Under the pieces are notes generated by a model, which did not search any database, was not told where the DNA came from, and was given only the letters and a program-made list of their open reading frames with translations. 64,000 nucleotides of DNA from Acetatifactor aquisgranensis (GTDB lineage: Bacteria > Bacillota > Clostridia > Lachnospirales > Lachnospiraceae): contig NZ_CALPDH010000017.1 in assembly GCF_943193215.1 (NCBI RefSeq), positions 1 to 64,000 on the forward strand. The letters run 5' to 3'. Within the stretch, counting starts at the first letter, position 1, and every line of letters starts with the position of its first letter. The position numbers and the translations under genes are program-made. Positions 34,709-42,651 of this stretch are shown here, one piece after another.

Positions 34709-34741
34709 GTAAATGCGAGGATAGATACCCCTATGGGGTAT
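34687..34741 (+). promoter_or_regulatory. Two CsoR-type operators
   Basis: ATACCCC-GTG-GGGGTAT (34687-34703) and ATACCCC-TAT-GGGGTAT (34725-34741) are near-identical 7-3-7 palindromes, centre to centre 38 bases apart. CsoR operators in Firmicutes have this TACCCC/GGGGTA character. The second lies just past the expected transcription start. Confidence 0.85.
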
Positions 34742-34785
34742 TTTGCATCCTGCAACAGGCAACAATTGGATTGGAGGATAGAAAG

Positions 34786-35121
34786 ATGGCTGAGGGAAAT
34801 ACTACGAAGAGTCGGGAATGTGAGGAGAAAGATTGCTGTTGTCATCAGAAAGCCACGCCACGGAGCGAGAAAGAGCTGAAAGCTTTGAAGAATCGCCTGA
34901 ACCGTATGGCGGGCCAGTTAAGCGGCATCGGGAAGATGCTGGATGAGAACCGCTACTGCGGAGAGGTGCTGACCCAGGTGGCTGCCGTGGAGAGCGCGCT
35001 GCAGTCCTTTGCCTATCTGATTTTACAGGAGCATATGGAGACCTGTGTGGTGGAGGAGATTCAGAAAGGGAATTTTGCGGTGGTGGAAGAAGCGGTGGAA
35101 CTGATGAAGAAGCTGAAGTGA
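34786..35121 (+). CDS. csoR: CsoR-family copper-sensing repressor
   Basis: The 111-residue four-helix protein has the copper triad expected for CsoR: Cys in RYCGEVLTQ, and His and Cys in EHMETC. An extra Cys-rich N-terminus (CEEKDCCCHQK) is unusual and could bind or buffer copper. RLNRMAGQLSGIGKMLDENR is the DNA-contacting first helix region. GGAGG lies before ATG 34786. Cu(I) binding releases the two operators upstream, so it controls itself and copA, which starts 46 bases later. Confidence 0.92.
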   Translation: MAEGNTTKSRECEEKDCCCHQKATPRSEKELKALKNRLNRMAGQLSGIGKMLDENRYCGEVLTQVAAVESALQSFAYLILQEHMETCVVEEIQKGNFAVVEEAVELMKKLK

Positions 35122-35167
35122 CAGGCGGCTTTTGGAATCAGGACAGAAAAAGGAAAGGGAAAGAAGC

Positions 35168-38100
35168 ATGAAAGAACGATATCATATTTCCGGCATGACC
35201 TGTTCAGCCTGCTCCTCCCATGTGGAGAAAGCGGTGAATAAGCTGGCAGGCATAGAGAAAGCTTCGGTGAACCTGCTGACGGAGACCATGGAGGTCAGCT
35301 ATGACGAAGAGAAGCTTGGAAGAGAGGAAATCATCAGTGCCGTGGAGAAAGCCGGATACGGCGCATCTCTGATTATCGGCGGAGCGGGCGGAAAGACGCG
35401 GATAATAGTTGATAAAGGCGGCGGGCAGGGCGCGGCCGGGGCAGCGTCTCCGGGCTGCGACGGAGGAGCCTGCAGCCTGGCCGCCGGTCAGGGAAGCGGA
35501 GCAGCCGCCCCCGGCCGGGACAGCGTTCAGCGCAAGGCAGCGGAGGAGGCAAGAGCCATGAAGTGGCGGCTGGGCATTTCCATCGGCTTTCTGCTTCCCC
35601 TGATGTATGTGGCCATGTACCATATGTACAACGAGTGGTTCGGGCTGCCGATTCCGGGCTTTGTGCATCGGTATCTCCATGGGAATGAGAATGCCGTGAC
35701 CTTTGCCATGACACAGCTTCTATTGCTTTTGCCCATCATATATATGAACCGGAAATTTTTTGCCGTGGGCTTTAAGACATTGCGGCATCTGAGCCCGAAT
35801 ATGGACAGCCTGATTGCGCTGGGGGCCTCTGCGGCGATTGTCTACGGCATTTTTGCCATGTACCGTATCAGCTTCGGGCTGGGGCATGGGGATATGGGGC
35901 TGGTGGAGCAGTATTCCCATGATTTGTATTTTGAGTCCGCGGGCATGATCCTGACCCTGATTACGGTGGGAAAATATCTGGAGAGCCGCTCCAAGGGCAA
36001 GACCAGCGAGGCCATCACAAAGCTGATGGACCTGTCGCCCAAGACCGCCATCCTGCTTTCGGAGGACGGCAGCGAGGTGGAGGTGCCCACGGAGGAACTG
36101 GTAAGCGGCGATATCTTTCTGGTGAAGCCGGGGAGCCTGGTGCCGGTGGACGGTACGGTGCTGGAGGGATATTCCAGCGTGGACGAGGCGGCGATTACCG
36201 GGGAGAGCGTGCCTGTGGAGAAGCAGGCGGGCGACAAGGTGGTGTCCGCCACGGTGAACAAGGCGGGATTTTTGAAATGCCGGGCCGACAGGGTGGGGGA
36301 GGACACCACGCTGTCCCAGATCATCCGCCTGGTGGAGGAGGCCAGCGCCAGCAAGGCTCCCATCGCCCAGCTGGCGGATAAGGTGGCAGGCGTATTCGTG
36401 CCTGTAGTCATCGGAATTGCGCTGGTGACTCTGATTGTGTGGCTGATTGCGGGAGCGGGGGCTGAGTTCGCCATCTCCACGGCCATCGCGGTGCTGGTGA
36501 TATCCTGTCCCTGCGCGCTGGGGCTGGCCACGCCGGTGGCAATCATGGTGGGCACCGGCGTAGGGGCAGGCCATGGGATTCTGATTAAGTCCGGCGAGGC
36601 GCTGCAGCGGGCCAGAGAAATCGACACCGTGGTCATGGACAAGACGGGAACCATCACGGCGGGAAAGCTGAAGTGCATGCAGGTGGGCGTTTTTGTGCAG
36701 GATATGTCCGTGGATACTATGGTGCAGATTGCGGCGGCTTTGGAGAAGAAAAGCGAGCATCCCCTGGCGGAGGCCGTGGTGGAGCATGCCGCCGTCATGA
36801 AGCTGCCATTGCCGGACATAAAGGAGTTCAAGGCAGTGTTCGGCAGGGGCGTGGAGGGCGTGTTGGCAGAAGATATGCCGCCCCGGCGGTTTGTGCCCGA
36901 AGAGGATGGGCCTGCTGCATCGGTTAATCTGGTGCCGGAGGAGGATTCCCGGGAAAAAAGCGCAGCAGACTTTGCTCCGGCAGACGGGACGGAAAAACCG
37001 GAAGACTGCAATGGAGCCTCAATTGATGAGGGCATAGATACATGCCCGGCTGCCGGAAAGGCACGGAAAGCAACAAAGGCCGGTAAGCCCTCAAAAGCGG
37101 GGCGGGAGGCCGTCCTGGCACGAAAGGACGCGGGGGCAAAGGCCGGAACCCGGTACCTGGTGGGAAATCAGGCCTATGTGGAGGAAAACGGAATTGCCAT
37201 AGATCCCATGGTATTACAGGGAATCCGGAGCATTGCGGATGAGGGAATGACGCCGCTGCTGGTGGCCCGGGAGGGGAGGCTCTTAGGCTTCATCGGCGTG
37301 GCGGATGAAATCAAGGCCTCGTCTGAGACGGCTATCAGAAAGTTCCAGGAAATGGGAATCCGGGTGGTGATGCTCACCGGGGATAACCGGAGGACCGCGG
37401 AGGCGGTGAGGAGACGCCTGGGCATTACCGAGGTAGTGGCGGAGGTCCTGCCCCAGGATAAGGAGAAGAAAATCAGCCAGCTGATCGCGGAGGGCGCAAA
37501 GGTGGCCATGATAGGAGACGGCATCAACGACGCGCCTGCCCTGGCGGCAGCGGATGTGGGCATGGCAATCGGCGCGGGGACGGACGTGGCCATGGAGAGC
37601 GCGGACATCATCCTGATGAAGAGCGACCTGCGGGACGCGGTGACAGCGGTCCGTTTAAGCCGGGCAGTCATCCGCAATATCAAGGAGAATCTGTTCTGGG
37701 CATTCTTTTATAATGCGATAGGGATTCCATTAGCGGCCGGAGTGTGGTATCCTGTATTTGGGATTAAGCTGAAGCCCATGTTCGGCGCGGCTGCCATGAG
37801 CCTGAGCAGCATCTTCGTGGTGGGCAATGCGCTGCGGCTTAGGGGATTCAAGAGCGGATTTGCTTCCTCTAAAAGGAAAAGGCCGGCAGCACAGGACGAT
37901 GCCGCAGCGGCAGCGGAGATGCCGGATAGGGCAGGGCAGGAGGAGAAGTCCCCGGCCGGGATGAGAGAGACGACAGAGACAGAAACAACAACAGGCGCGG
38001 CAGCAGACCGCGCGGAAAGGAAGGAAACTATGACAAAGGTAATGACGATTGAGGGAATGATGTGCGGCCACTGCACAGGCAGAGTGCAGAAAGCGCTGGA

Positions 38101-38245
38101 GGCGCTGGAGGGCGTAAGCGCCGTCACAATGAGCCTGGAGGAGAAGACGGCCACCGTAGAGCTGGGCGGGGAGGTTTCGGATGAGACACTGACCGCAGCG
38201 GTGGTAGAGGCAGGATATGAAGTAAAGGGGATTGCGGAAAAATAA
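35168..38245 (+). CDS. copA: Copper-exporting P-type ATPase with two HMA domains
   Basis: The 1025-residue Cu+ ATPase pumps copper out of the cell. It has an N-terminal metal-binding HMA domain (GMTCSACSSHVEKAV), eight membrane helices, the SCPCALGLATP transport motif near residue 447, phosphorylation loop DKTGT near residue 491 and hinge GDGINDAPALAAADVG near residue 782. Two oddities stand out. A Lys/Ala/Glu-rich insert of about 90 residues lies in the nucleotide-binding domain at about 571-661. A Pro/Ala/Glu-rich linker of about 55 residues then leads to a second HMA domain at the extreme C-terminus, where bacteria usually encode a separate CopZ chaperone. It is in an operon with csoR. Confidence 0.95.
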   Translation: MKERYHISGMTCSACSSHVEKAVNKLAGIEKASVNLLTETMEVSYDEEKLGREEIISAVEKAGYGASLIIGGAGGKTRIIVDKGGGQGAAGAASPGCDGGACSLAAGQGSGAAAPGRDSVQRKAAEEARAMKWRLGISIGFLLPLMYVAMYHMYNEWFGLPIPGFVHRYLHGNENAVTFAMTQLLLLLPIIYMNRKFFAVGFKTLRHLSPNMDSLIALGASAAIVYGIFAMYRISFGLGHGDMGLVEQYSHDLYFESAGMILTLITVGKYLESRSKGKTSEAITKLMDLSPKTAILLSEDGSEVEVPTEELVSGDIFLVKPGSLVPVDGTVLEGYSSVDEAAITGESVPVEKQAGDKVVSATVNKAGFLKCRADRVGEDTTLSQIIRLVEEASASKAPIAQLADKVAGVFVPVVIGIALVTLIVWLIAGAGAEFAISTAIAVLVISCPCALGLATPVAIMVGTGVGAGHGILIKSGEALQRAREIDTVVMDKTGTITAGKLKCMQVGVFVQDMSVDTMVQIAAALEKKSEHPLAEAVVEHAAVMKLPLPDIKEFKAVFGRGVEGVLAEDMPPRRFVPEEDGPAASVNLVPEEDSREKSAADFAPADGTEKPEDCNGASIDEGIDTCPAAGKARKATKAGKPSKAGREAVLARKDAGAKAGTRYLVGNQAYVEENGIAIDPMVLQGIRSIADEGMTPLLVAREGRLLGFIGVADEIKASSETAIRKFQEMGIRVVMLTGDNRRTAEAVRRRLGITEVVAEVLPQDKEKKISQLIAEGAKVAMIGDGINDAPALAAADVGMAIGAGTDVAMESADIILMKSDLRDAVTAVRLSRAVIRNIKENLFWAFFYNAIGIPLAAGVWYPVFGIKLKPMFGAAAMSLSSIFVVGNALRLRGFKSGFASSKRKRPAAQDDAAAAAEMPDRAGQEEKSPAGMRETTETETTTGAAADRAERKETMTKVMTIEGMMCGHCTGRVQKALEALEGVSAVTMSLEEKTATVELGGEVSDETLTAAVVEAGYEVKGIAEK
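38030..38245 (+). CDS. Possible CopZ-like chaperone from an internal start in copA
   Basis: Inside copA, in the same frame, AAAGGAAGG lies five bases before ATG 38030. From there the reading frame gives 71 residues, beginning MTKVMTIEGMMCGHCTGRVQ. This is the length and form of free CopZ copper chaperones, with the CxxC metal site. The strong ribosome binding site inside a linker that needs no particular codons suggests a second, shorter product. It is inferred; no experiment is at hand. Confidence 0.5.
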   Translation: MTKVMTIEGMMCGHCTGRVQKALEALEGVSAVTMSLEEKTATVELGGEVSDETLTAAVVEAGYEVKGIAEK

Positions 38246-38293
38246 CAAGAAGAAAGTCGTGGACAATGACATTGTAACCATGGGAGCCAGGTT

Positions 38294-39184
38294 ATGCGCT
38301 ATATCGTAAAATGTGGAGACGCGAAAACAACTTACATTTCCGGGGGGGTATTTGTGTCCAATGGAAGATGGACGCACCCTAAGATGACGCTGAATGACTA
38401 TGAACTCGTAGTGGTACTGAAAGGCCGGTTCTGGATGAAAATCGGTGGAATGAAAAAGGAATTTCAGGAGGGCGATTGCTTTCTGCTATTTCCTGATGAA
38501 GAACATTATGGGATAGAAGGGGCATGGGATGTGTCGTTTTACTGGCTTCATTTTCAGATTCAGGGGGAAGAGGTCATAGAAGGGGAAAGGCATATCCTGC
38601 CGGTCATAAGGCAGATGTCCGAGCAGGATTCTGACTGTTCTGTCTTGAATGAGCGCTGTCATCCGGAAGAAATGGTGCAGTTAATTATATTGATTAACCA
38701 GCTTCTGTATTATCAGTCCCTGTATAAGAAGACAGAGGCGCCTGTACGTCCCTGTGATATCATGATGGAAATGGTATTGTATGAGCTGGCGCAGGTGACC
38801 CGGAAAATCAATCTGGAGAAGCTTCGGATAGAATCTCTGGATAATGGGACGGAGATGGATAAGATATATGATTATATCCGCGCCAATTGCTACAAGAATC
38901 TTCAGATTGCGGAGGTGGCCAGACAGTTTGGGTATAATCCCCAGTACTTTATCAGGATGTTCCGACGGAAATCGGGACAGAGTCCCAAACAATACATGAT
39001 TCAGCAGCAGATACAACAGGCAAAATATCTGTTCGCGACCACCAGCCTGAAAATCACGGAAGTGGCCGAACAGGTGGGGATGAGTGATGTGAGAGCATTC
39101 AGCAAGCGTTTCAAGAAATATGAAGGGATTTCTCCCAGCGAATACCGCAAAGCGTTCCACAAGACGCATTATAACAGCAGATAG
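38294..39184 (+). CDS. AraC-family transcriptional regulator
   Basis: The 296-residue protein has an N-terminal cupin-like sensor domain and a C-terminal AraC DNA-binding domain with two helix-turn-helix units: ANCYKNLQIAEVARQFGYNP and TTSLKITEVAEQVGMSDVRA. It probably senses a sugar and activates the operon starting at 39349. The start at 38294 follows GGGAGCCAGG. Its terminator lies directly behind it, and matching operator-like repeats occur before 39349 and 40666. Confidence 0.9.
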   Translation: MRYIVKCGDAKTTYISGGVFVSNGRWTHPKMTLNDYELVVVLKGRFWMKIGGMKKEFQEGDCFLLFPDEEHYGIEGAWDVSFYWLHFQIQGEEVIEGERHILPVIRQMSEQDSDCSVLNERCHPEEMVQLIILINQLLYYQSLYKKTEAPVRPCDIMMEMVLYELAQVTRKINLEKLRIESLDNGTEMDKIYDYIRANCYKNLQIAEVARQFGYNPQYFIRMFRRKSGQSPKQYMIQQQIQQAKYLFATTSLKITEVAEQVGMSDVRAFSKRFKKYEGISPSEYRKAFHKTHYNSR

Positions 39185-39200
39185 GCGATTATGACAGGGG

Positions 39201-39233
39201 CTGCCGTACAGAGTGATGTACGGCAGTTTTTTT
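39201..39233 (+). terminator. Intrinsic terminator of araC-type gene
   Basis: CTGCCGTACA (39201-39210) pairs with TGTACGGCAG (39217-39226) perfectly, followed by a run of seven T residues. Confidence 0.92.
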
Positions 39234-39246
39234 ATGGATATAAAAA

Positions 39247-39311
39247 GTCAGCTTTTGATACATAAAATCAGAAAGAGCATATTTTTTTAGTACAGATATT
39301 TGACTTATAAT
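39247..39311 (+). promoter_or_regulatory. AraC-type operator and promoter, copy A
   Basis: Direct half-sites AAAGTCAG and AAAATCAG start 20 bases apart (GTCAG at 39247, ATCAG at 39267). A TATAAT at 39306-39311 follows without a good -35 element, which fits an activator-dependent promoter. Copy B at 40555 has the same layout. Confidence 0.75.
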
Positions 39312-39348
39312 GTGCATATTCTTATATTTCCTGAAAGGAGCAAAAGAA

Positions 39349-40365
39349 ATGATTCCATGGCAAAAAAATGAGAAAGACAGTCTGATTGAGGCGGAGGTGA
39401 TGGAGGAAATTTATCAAAAACTGCGGACGCCGCTTAAATGCGGTCCGGTGATGAAGCTGGAGGATAAGTTCACAGACAGCCCCAGCATATTCCGCCTTAA
39501 TGACTGTTACTGCATGTACTTTGTCACGATTTCAAAGGAGTGCAGTACATCGGGATACGAAACGCATCTGGCAGTCTCAAAGGATCTGCGGCATTGGGAG
39601 GATAAGGGCACGGTGCTGGAGAGAGATGGAAGCGACAGGTGGGATTCCCGCCAGATAGCGGGATATGCGGCTTTTATGCCGATTGCCTTTGAAGGGGACC
39701 ACGAGCTGAAGCGGATAGGGGGAGAGTACTGCCTTTTCTATCTGGGAGGAAATCAGGATGGCTATGAACCTGATCCGCTTTATACGGGAATGGTGCTGTG
39801 CGCCGATCCCATGGCTCCGTCTACCTACAGGAGGATGGGAGAACCAATCCTCTCTCCCTGTGACGCCGATTGCCGGCCGGGTGAAGAAAAGACCATTTAC
39901 AAACATTTTCCGTTTGAAGATTCTGCCCGGGCGACAGGATATCCTTATGTTGATTTCTATAATGCGAAGGACAGGGAAGACAGGGAGAGAATCTACCTTG
40001 CAGTGTCTGAAGACGGCATTCATTGGGAGCGATATGGAGATGGTCCTGCCCTGGATCAGATTACGGACGATCCGGAGGGCCGGATCTGCGGCGATCCTCA
40101 GATTCTGAAAATCGGAGATCTGTACGTGATGCTTTATTTCCGATATCGCAGGGGAGCCGGCGCTTATAACACCTTTGCCTGTTCCCGAGATTTGATCTGC
40201 TGGACGCCCTGGGAGGGAAAGCCGTTGATTGAGCCTGAATTTGCCTGGGAAGATGTTCATGCCCACAAATCATGCTTTCTCCGGGAAAATGGAATCAATT
40301 ACCATTTTTACTGTGCGGTGAACAGCCGAAATGAACGGTTTATTGCGCTTGCTGTTTCCGGATGA
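39349..40365 (+). CDS. Five-bladed propeller glycosidase, GH43-like
   Basis: The 338-residue protein starts at ATG 39349 after AAAGGAG. Features such as FTDSPSIFRLNDCYCMYFVT near residue 35, RYPYVDF-type acidic strands and ICGDPQILKIGDLYVMLYFR fit the GH43/GH32-type beta-propeller clan. Candidate catalytic acids include the Asp in DSPSIF and the Asp in GDPQIL, which I cannot prove. No signal peptide is visible, so it acts on imported oligosaccharides. It opens the operon with the ABC importer and GH127, consistent with arabinose-containing substrates. Confidence 0.75.
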   Translation: MIPWQKNEKDSLIEAEVMEEIYQKLRTPLKCGPVMKLEDKFTDSPSIFRLNDCYCMYFVTISKECSTSGYETHLAVSKDLRHWEDKGTVLERDGSDRWDSRQIAGYAAFMPIAFEGDHELKRIGGEYCLFYLGGNQDGYEPDPLYTGMVLCADPMAPSTYRRMGEPILSPCDADCRPGEEKTIYKHFPFEDSARATGYPYVDFYNAKDREDRERIYLAVSEDGIHWERYGDGPALDQITDDPEGRICGDPQILKIGDLYVMLYFRYRRGAGAYNTFACSRDLICWTPWEGKPLIEPEFAWEDVHAHKSCFLRENGINYHFYCAVNSRNERFIALAVSG

Positions 40366-40554
40366 ATGTTTAAAAGTATTAAAAGTACACATTATAGTAT
40401 AATAAGCAAGTTTGATTTATAGTGCAAAAAATCTGATTAGAGATTTTATTCCTATAAAGTTTAGTGGTTTATGTGAATAAAAGTATGGAATATATAGGCA
40501 ATAAGCGCATAACAGGCCTGAAAACAGGAAAAGGAAAGACAAAATGAATAAAAG
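40366..40554 (+). other. Intergenic AT-rich region before the importer genes
   Basis: About 190 bases, AT-rich, containing a possible weak promoter with TATAAT at 40398-40403. No gene is seen. The regulatory copy B follows. Confidence 0.5.
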
Positions 40555-40618
40555 GTCAGTTTATGACACATAAAGTCAGAAACAGTACATTTTAACACAG
40601 AATTACTTCGCTTATAAT
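40555..40618 (+). promoter_or_regulatory. AraC-type operator and promoter, copy B
   Basis: Half-sites GTCAG at 40555 and GTCAG at 40575, 20 bases apart, then TATAAT at 40613-40618. Over about 75 bases this block closely follows copy A, sharing GACACATAAA-like and CTTATAATGTG segments. It would give the importer genes a second regulated promoter. Confidence 0.75.
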
Positions 40619-40665
40619 GTGTTTATAGTAAGGAAATATTAATAAAGCTTTTGAAAGAGGGGTGC

Positions 40666-41610
40666 ATGGGAGAGATGAAGGCATTGGTACAGGGAAAGAA
40701 AAAGAACACGGTCCTCCACAGGATGAAGAAATACAGGATATTATATTTGCTGGCAATTATCCCCTTTGCCTACTTGATCGTATTTCGCTACTGGCCTATT
40801 TTTTTACAGTTCGTGCTGGCCACGAAGAACTATACGATTAAGGGCGGCATATGGGGGAGCGAATTCATCGGGCTGGATAATTTTGCGCAGCTGTTCCATT
40901 CCCGGGAATTCAAGAAAATATTGTTCAATACGGTTCGGATTTCCCTGCTGAGGCTGGTATGCGGATTCGTGCCTCCGATTATCCTGTCTATCATGCTCTT
41001 CGACATGAACAGCGCGGTTTTTCGGAAAATCAGCCAAAGCATTTTGTATATTCCGCACTTTTTCTCATGGGTCATCGTATATGCAATCGCCCAGGTGCTG
41101 TTCCAGAATACGGGGTATATCAACAGCTTTCTGAACCTGCTGGGAATCGAGTCCAAACAGTTCTTGATGTCGGAGAGGTACTTCCTGCCGATCCTGATCG
41201 GCAGCGGGGTGTGGAAGAGCCTGGGCTGGTCCACGATTCTCTATCTGGCGGCCCTGACCAATATCAATACGGAGCTGTTCGAGGCGGCGCGTCTGGACGG
41301 GGCCGGTCCGATTCAGAGGATTCGCTACATCACGCTGCCAGGGATTGTGCCGATTATCGTCTTTTCCCTGATGATGAACCTGGGCTCTATCTTATCTGCG
41401 GCTGGCACGGAACAGATTCTGCTGTTCTACAACCCTACGAACTATGAAGTCAGTGACGTCATCGGAACCTGGCTCTACAGACAGGGGCTGGGAAAGATGA
41501 AATATGGACTGGGGGCGGCGGTCTCCGTTTTCGAGTCCTCGGTGGGGCTGGTTCTGGTATTGATCAGCAATAAACTGGCAAATAAGTTCGCCGGACTGGG
41601 CATATGGTGA
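40666..41610 (+). CDS. ABC sugar importer permease, LplB type
   Basis: The 314-residue permease has six predicted membrane helices and the coupling EAA motif EAARLDGAGPIQRIRYITLP around residue 210. It belongs to the polysaccharide/aldouronate-type CUT1 permeases that pair with LplC-like partners. ATG 40666 was chosen from several nearby starts (40651 TTG, 40675 ATG); AGAGGGG lies just upstream. No cognate ATPase is encoded in the window, so a shared MsmX-like ATPase elsewhere is probable. Confidence 0.88.
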   Translation: MGEMKALVQGKKKNTVLHRMKKYRILYLLAIIPFAYLIVFRYWPIFLQFVLATKNYTIKGGIWGSEFIGLDNFAQLFHSREFKKILFNTVRISLLRLVCGFVPPIILSIMLFDMNSAVFRKISQSILYIPHFFSWVIVYAIAQVLFQNTGYINSFLNLLGIESKQFLMSERYFLPILIGSGVWKSLGWSTILYLAALTNINTELFEAARLDGAGPIQRIRYITLPGIVPIIVFSLMMNLGSILSAAGTEQILLFYNPTNYEVSDVIGTWLYRQGLGKMKYGLGAAVSVFESSVGLVLVLISNKLANKFAGLGIW

Positions 41611-41637
41611 TTCGGCGGGGAAAGAGGAAAGGAAATC

Positions 41638-42525
41638 ATGAAGAAAAGACAGATAAATACAGAAAAGGTATATCAGGCAGTCATTGCGGCAGTCGTCGCC
41701 ATATTAGTGCTAGTATCGCTCTTTCCCTTGATTTACGTGGCGGGTCTGTCCTTCACCAGCCAGCAGGAATATATGTCCAGAGGAAACCTTATGGTAATCC
41801 CCTACAGGCCTACGCTGGAGGGATACAAGAGGATTCTGTTCAGGGACGATACATACCTGAAAGGGCTGTTGGTGAGCCTGTTACGGACAGGCATAGGCAC
41901 GGCAGTGACGCTGGTCTGTACGCTGATAATGGGCTATCTGCTCTCAAAGGAGGATTTGCCGGGACGCAGGGGAATGCTCTTCGCGGTTATGGTCACTGTC
42001 CTCTATAACGGGGGGATGATTCCTACCTTTCTGACGGTGAAAGGTCTGGGGCTGCTGGACACTTTTTGGGCCATGATACTTCCGGGAATGGTGGACACAT
42101 GGTCGGTGCTGGTCTTCAAGCAGTTCTTCTCGGGCCTGCCTAAGGAGGTGATAGAATCAGCGGAAATCGACGGATGCGGGGAACTCAGGATGCTGGTGCA
42201 GATAGCGGTTCCGCTGAGCACGGCGGTCATGGCGGCGCTGGGGCTGTTCATGGCGGTAGGGCAGTGGAACGCATGGTTCGATGCCCTGATATACCTGCAG
42301 AAGAACACAGATTTGTATCCGCTTCAGCTGCTCCTGCGCAACGTATTCGCGAATGCGAATATGGGCTACAATTCGAGCATTCAAGTGGATATGATGAAAA
42401 ATCAGACGGACACATCGCTGCGGATGGTGGTGACCATGATAGGGACGGTGCCCATCCTGTGCGTCTATCCGTTCCTGCAGAAATATTTCACTTCAGGAGT
42501 ATATATGGGGGCTGTCAAGGGCTGA
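41638..42525 (+). CDS. ABC sugar importer permease, LplC/YtcP type
   Basis: The 295-residue permease has six membrane helices and the EAA motif ESAEIDGCGELRMLVQIAVP. GGAAAGGA precedes ATG 41638, 27 bases after the first permease ends. The two permeases should form the membrane channel together with the binding protein at 42652. Its C-terminal end TSGVYMGAVKG is the usual ending of this family. Confidence 0.9.
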   Translation: MKKRQINTEKVYQAVIAAVVAILVLVSLFPLIYVAGLSFTSQQEYMSRGNLMVIPYRPTLEGYKRILFRDDTYLKGLLVSLLRTGIGTAVTLVCTLIMGYLLSKEDLPGRRGMLFAVMVTVLYNGGMIPTFLTVKGLGLLDTFWAMILPGMVDTWSVLVFKQFFSGLPKEVIESAEIDGCGELRMLVQIAVPLSTAVMAALGLFMAVGQWNAWFDALIYLQKNTDLYPLQLLLRNVFANANMGYNSSIQVDMMKNQTDTSLRMVVTMIGTVPILCVYPFLQKYFTSGVYMGAVKG

Positions 42526-42651
42526 CGGTCCAAAGCAGTCGACAGGTGGTTGCTATTCACAGTGACAATAGATGACAGCTTTTTCAGGGACGGCCGCTCT
42601 GAGGAATGTCGGTAAAATGAATGCAGAATGAATGCAGAAAGGAAAGGTAGT

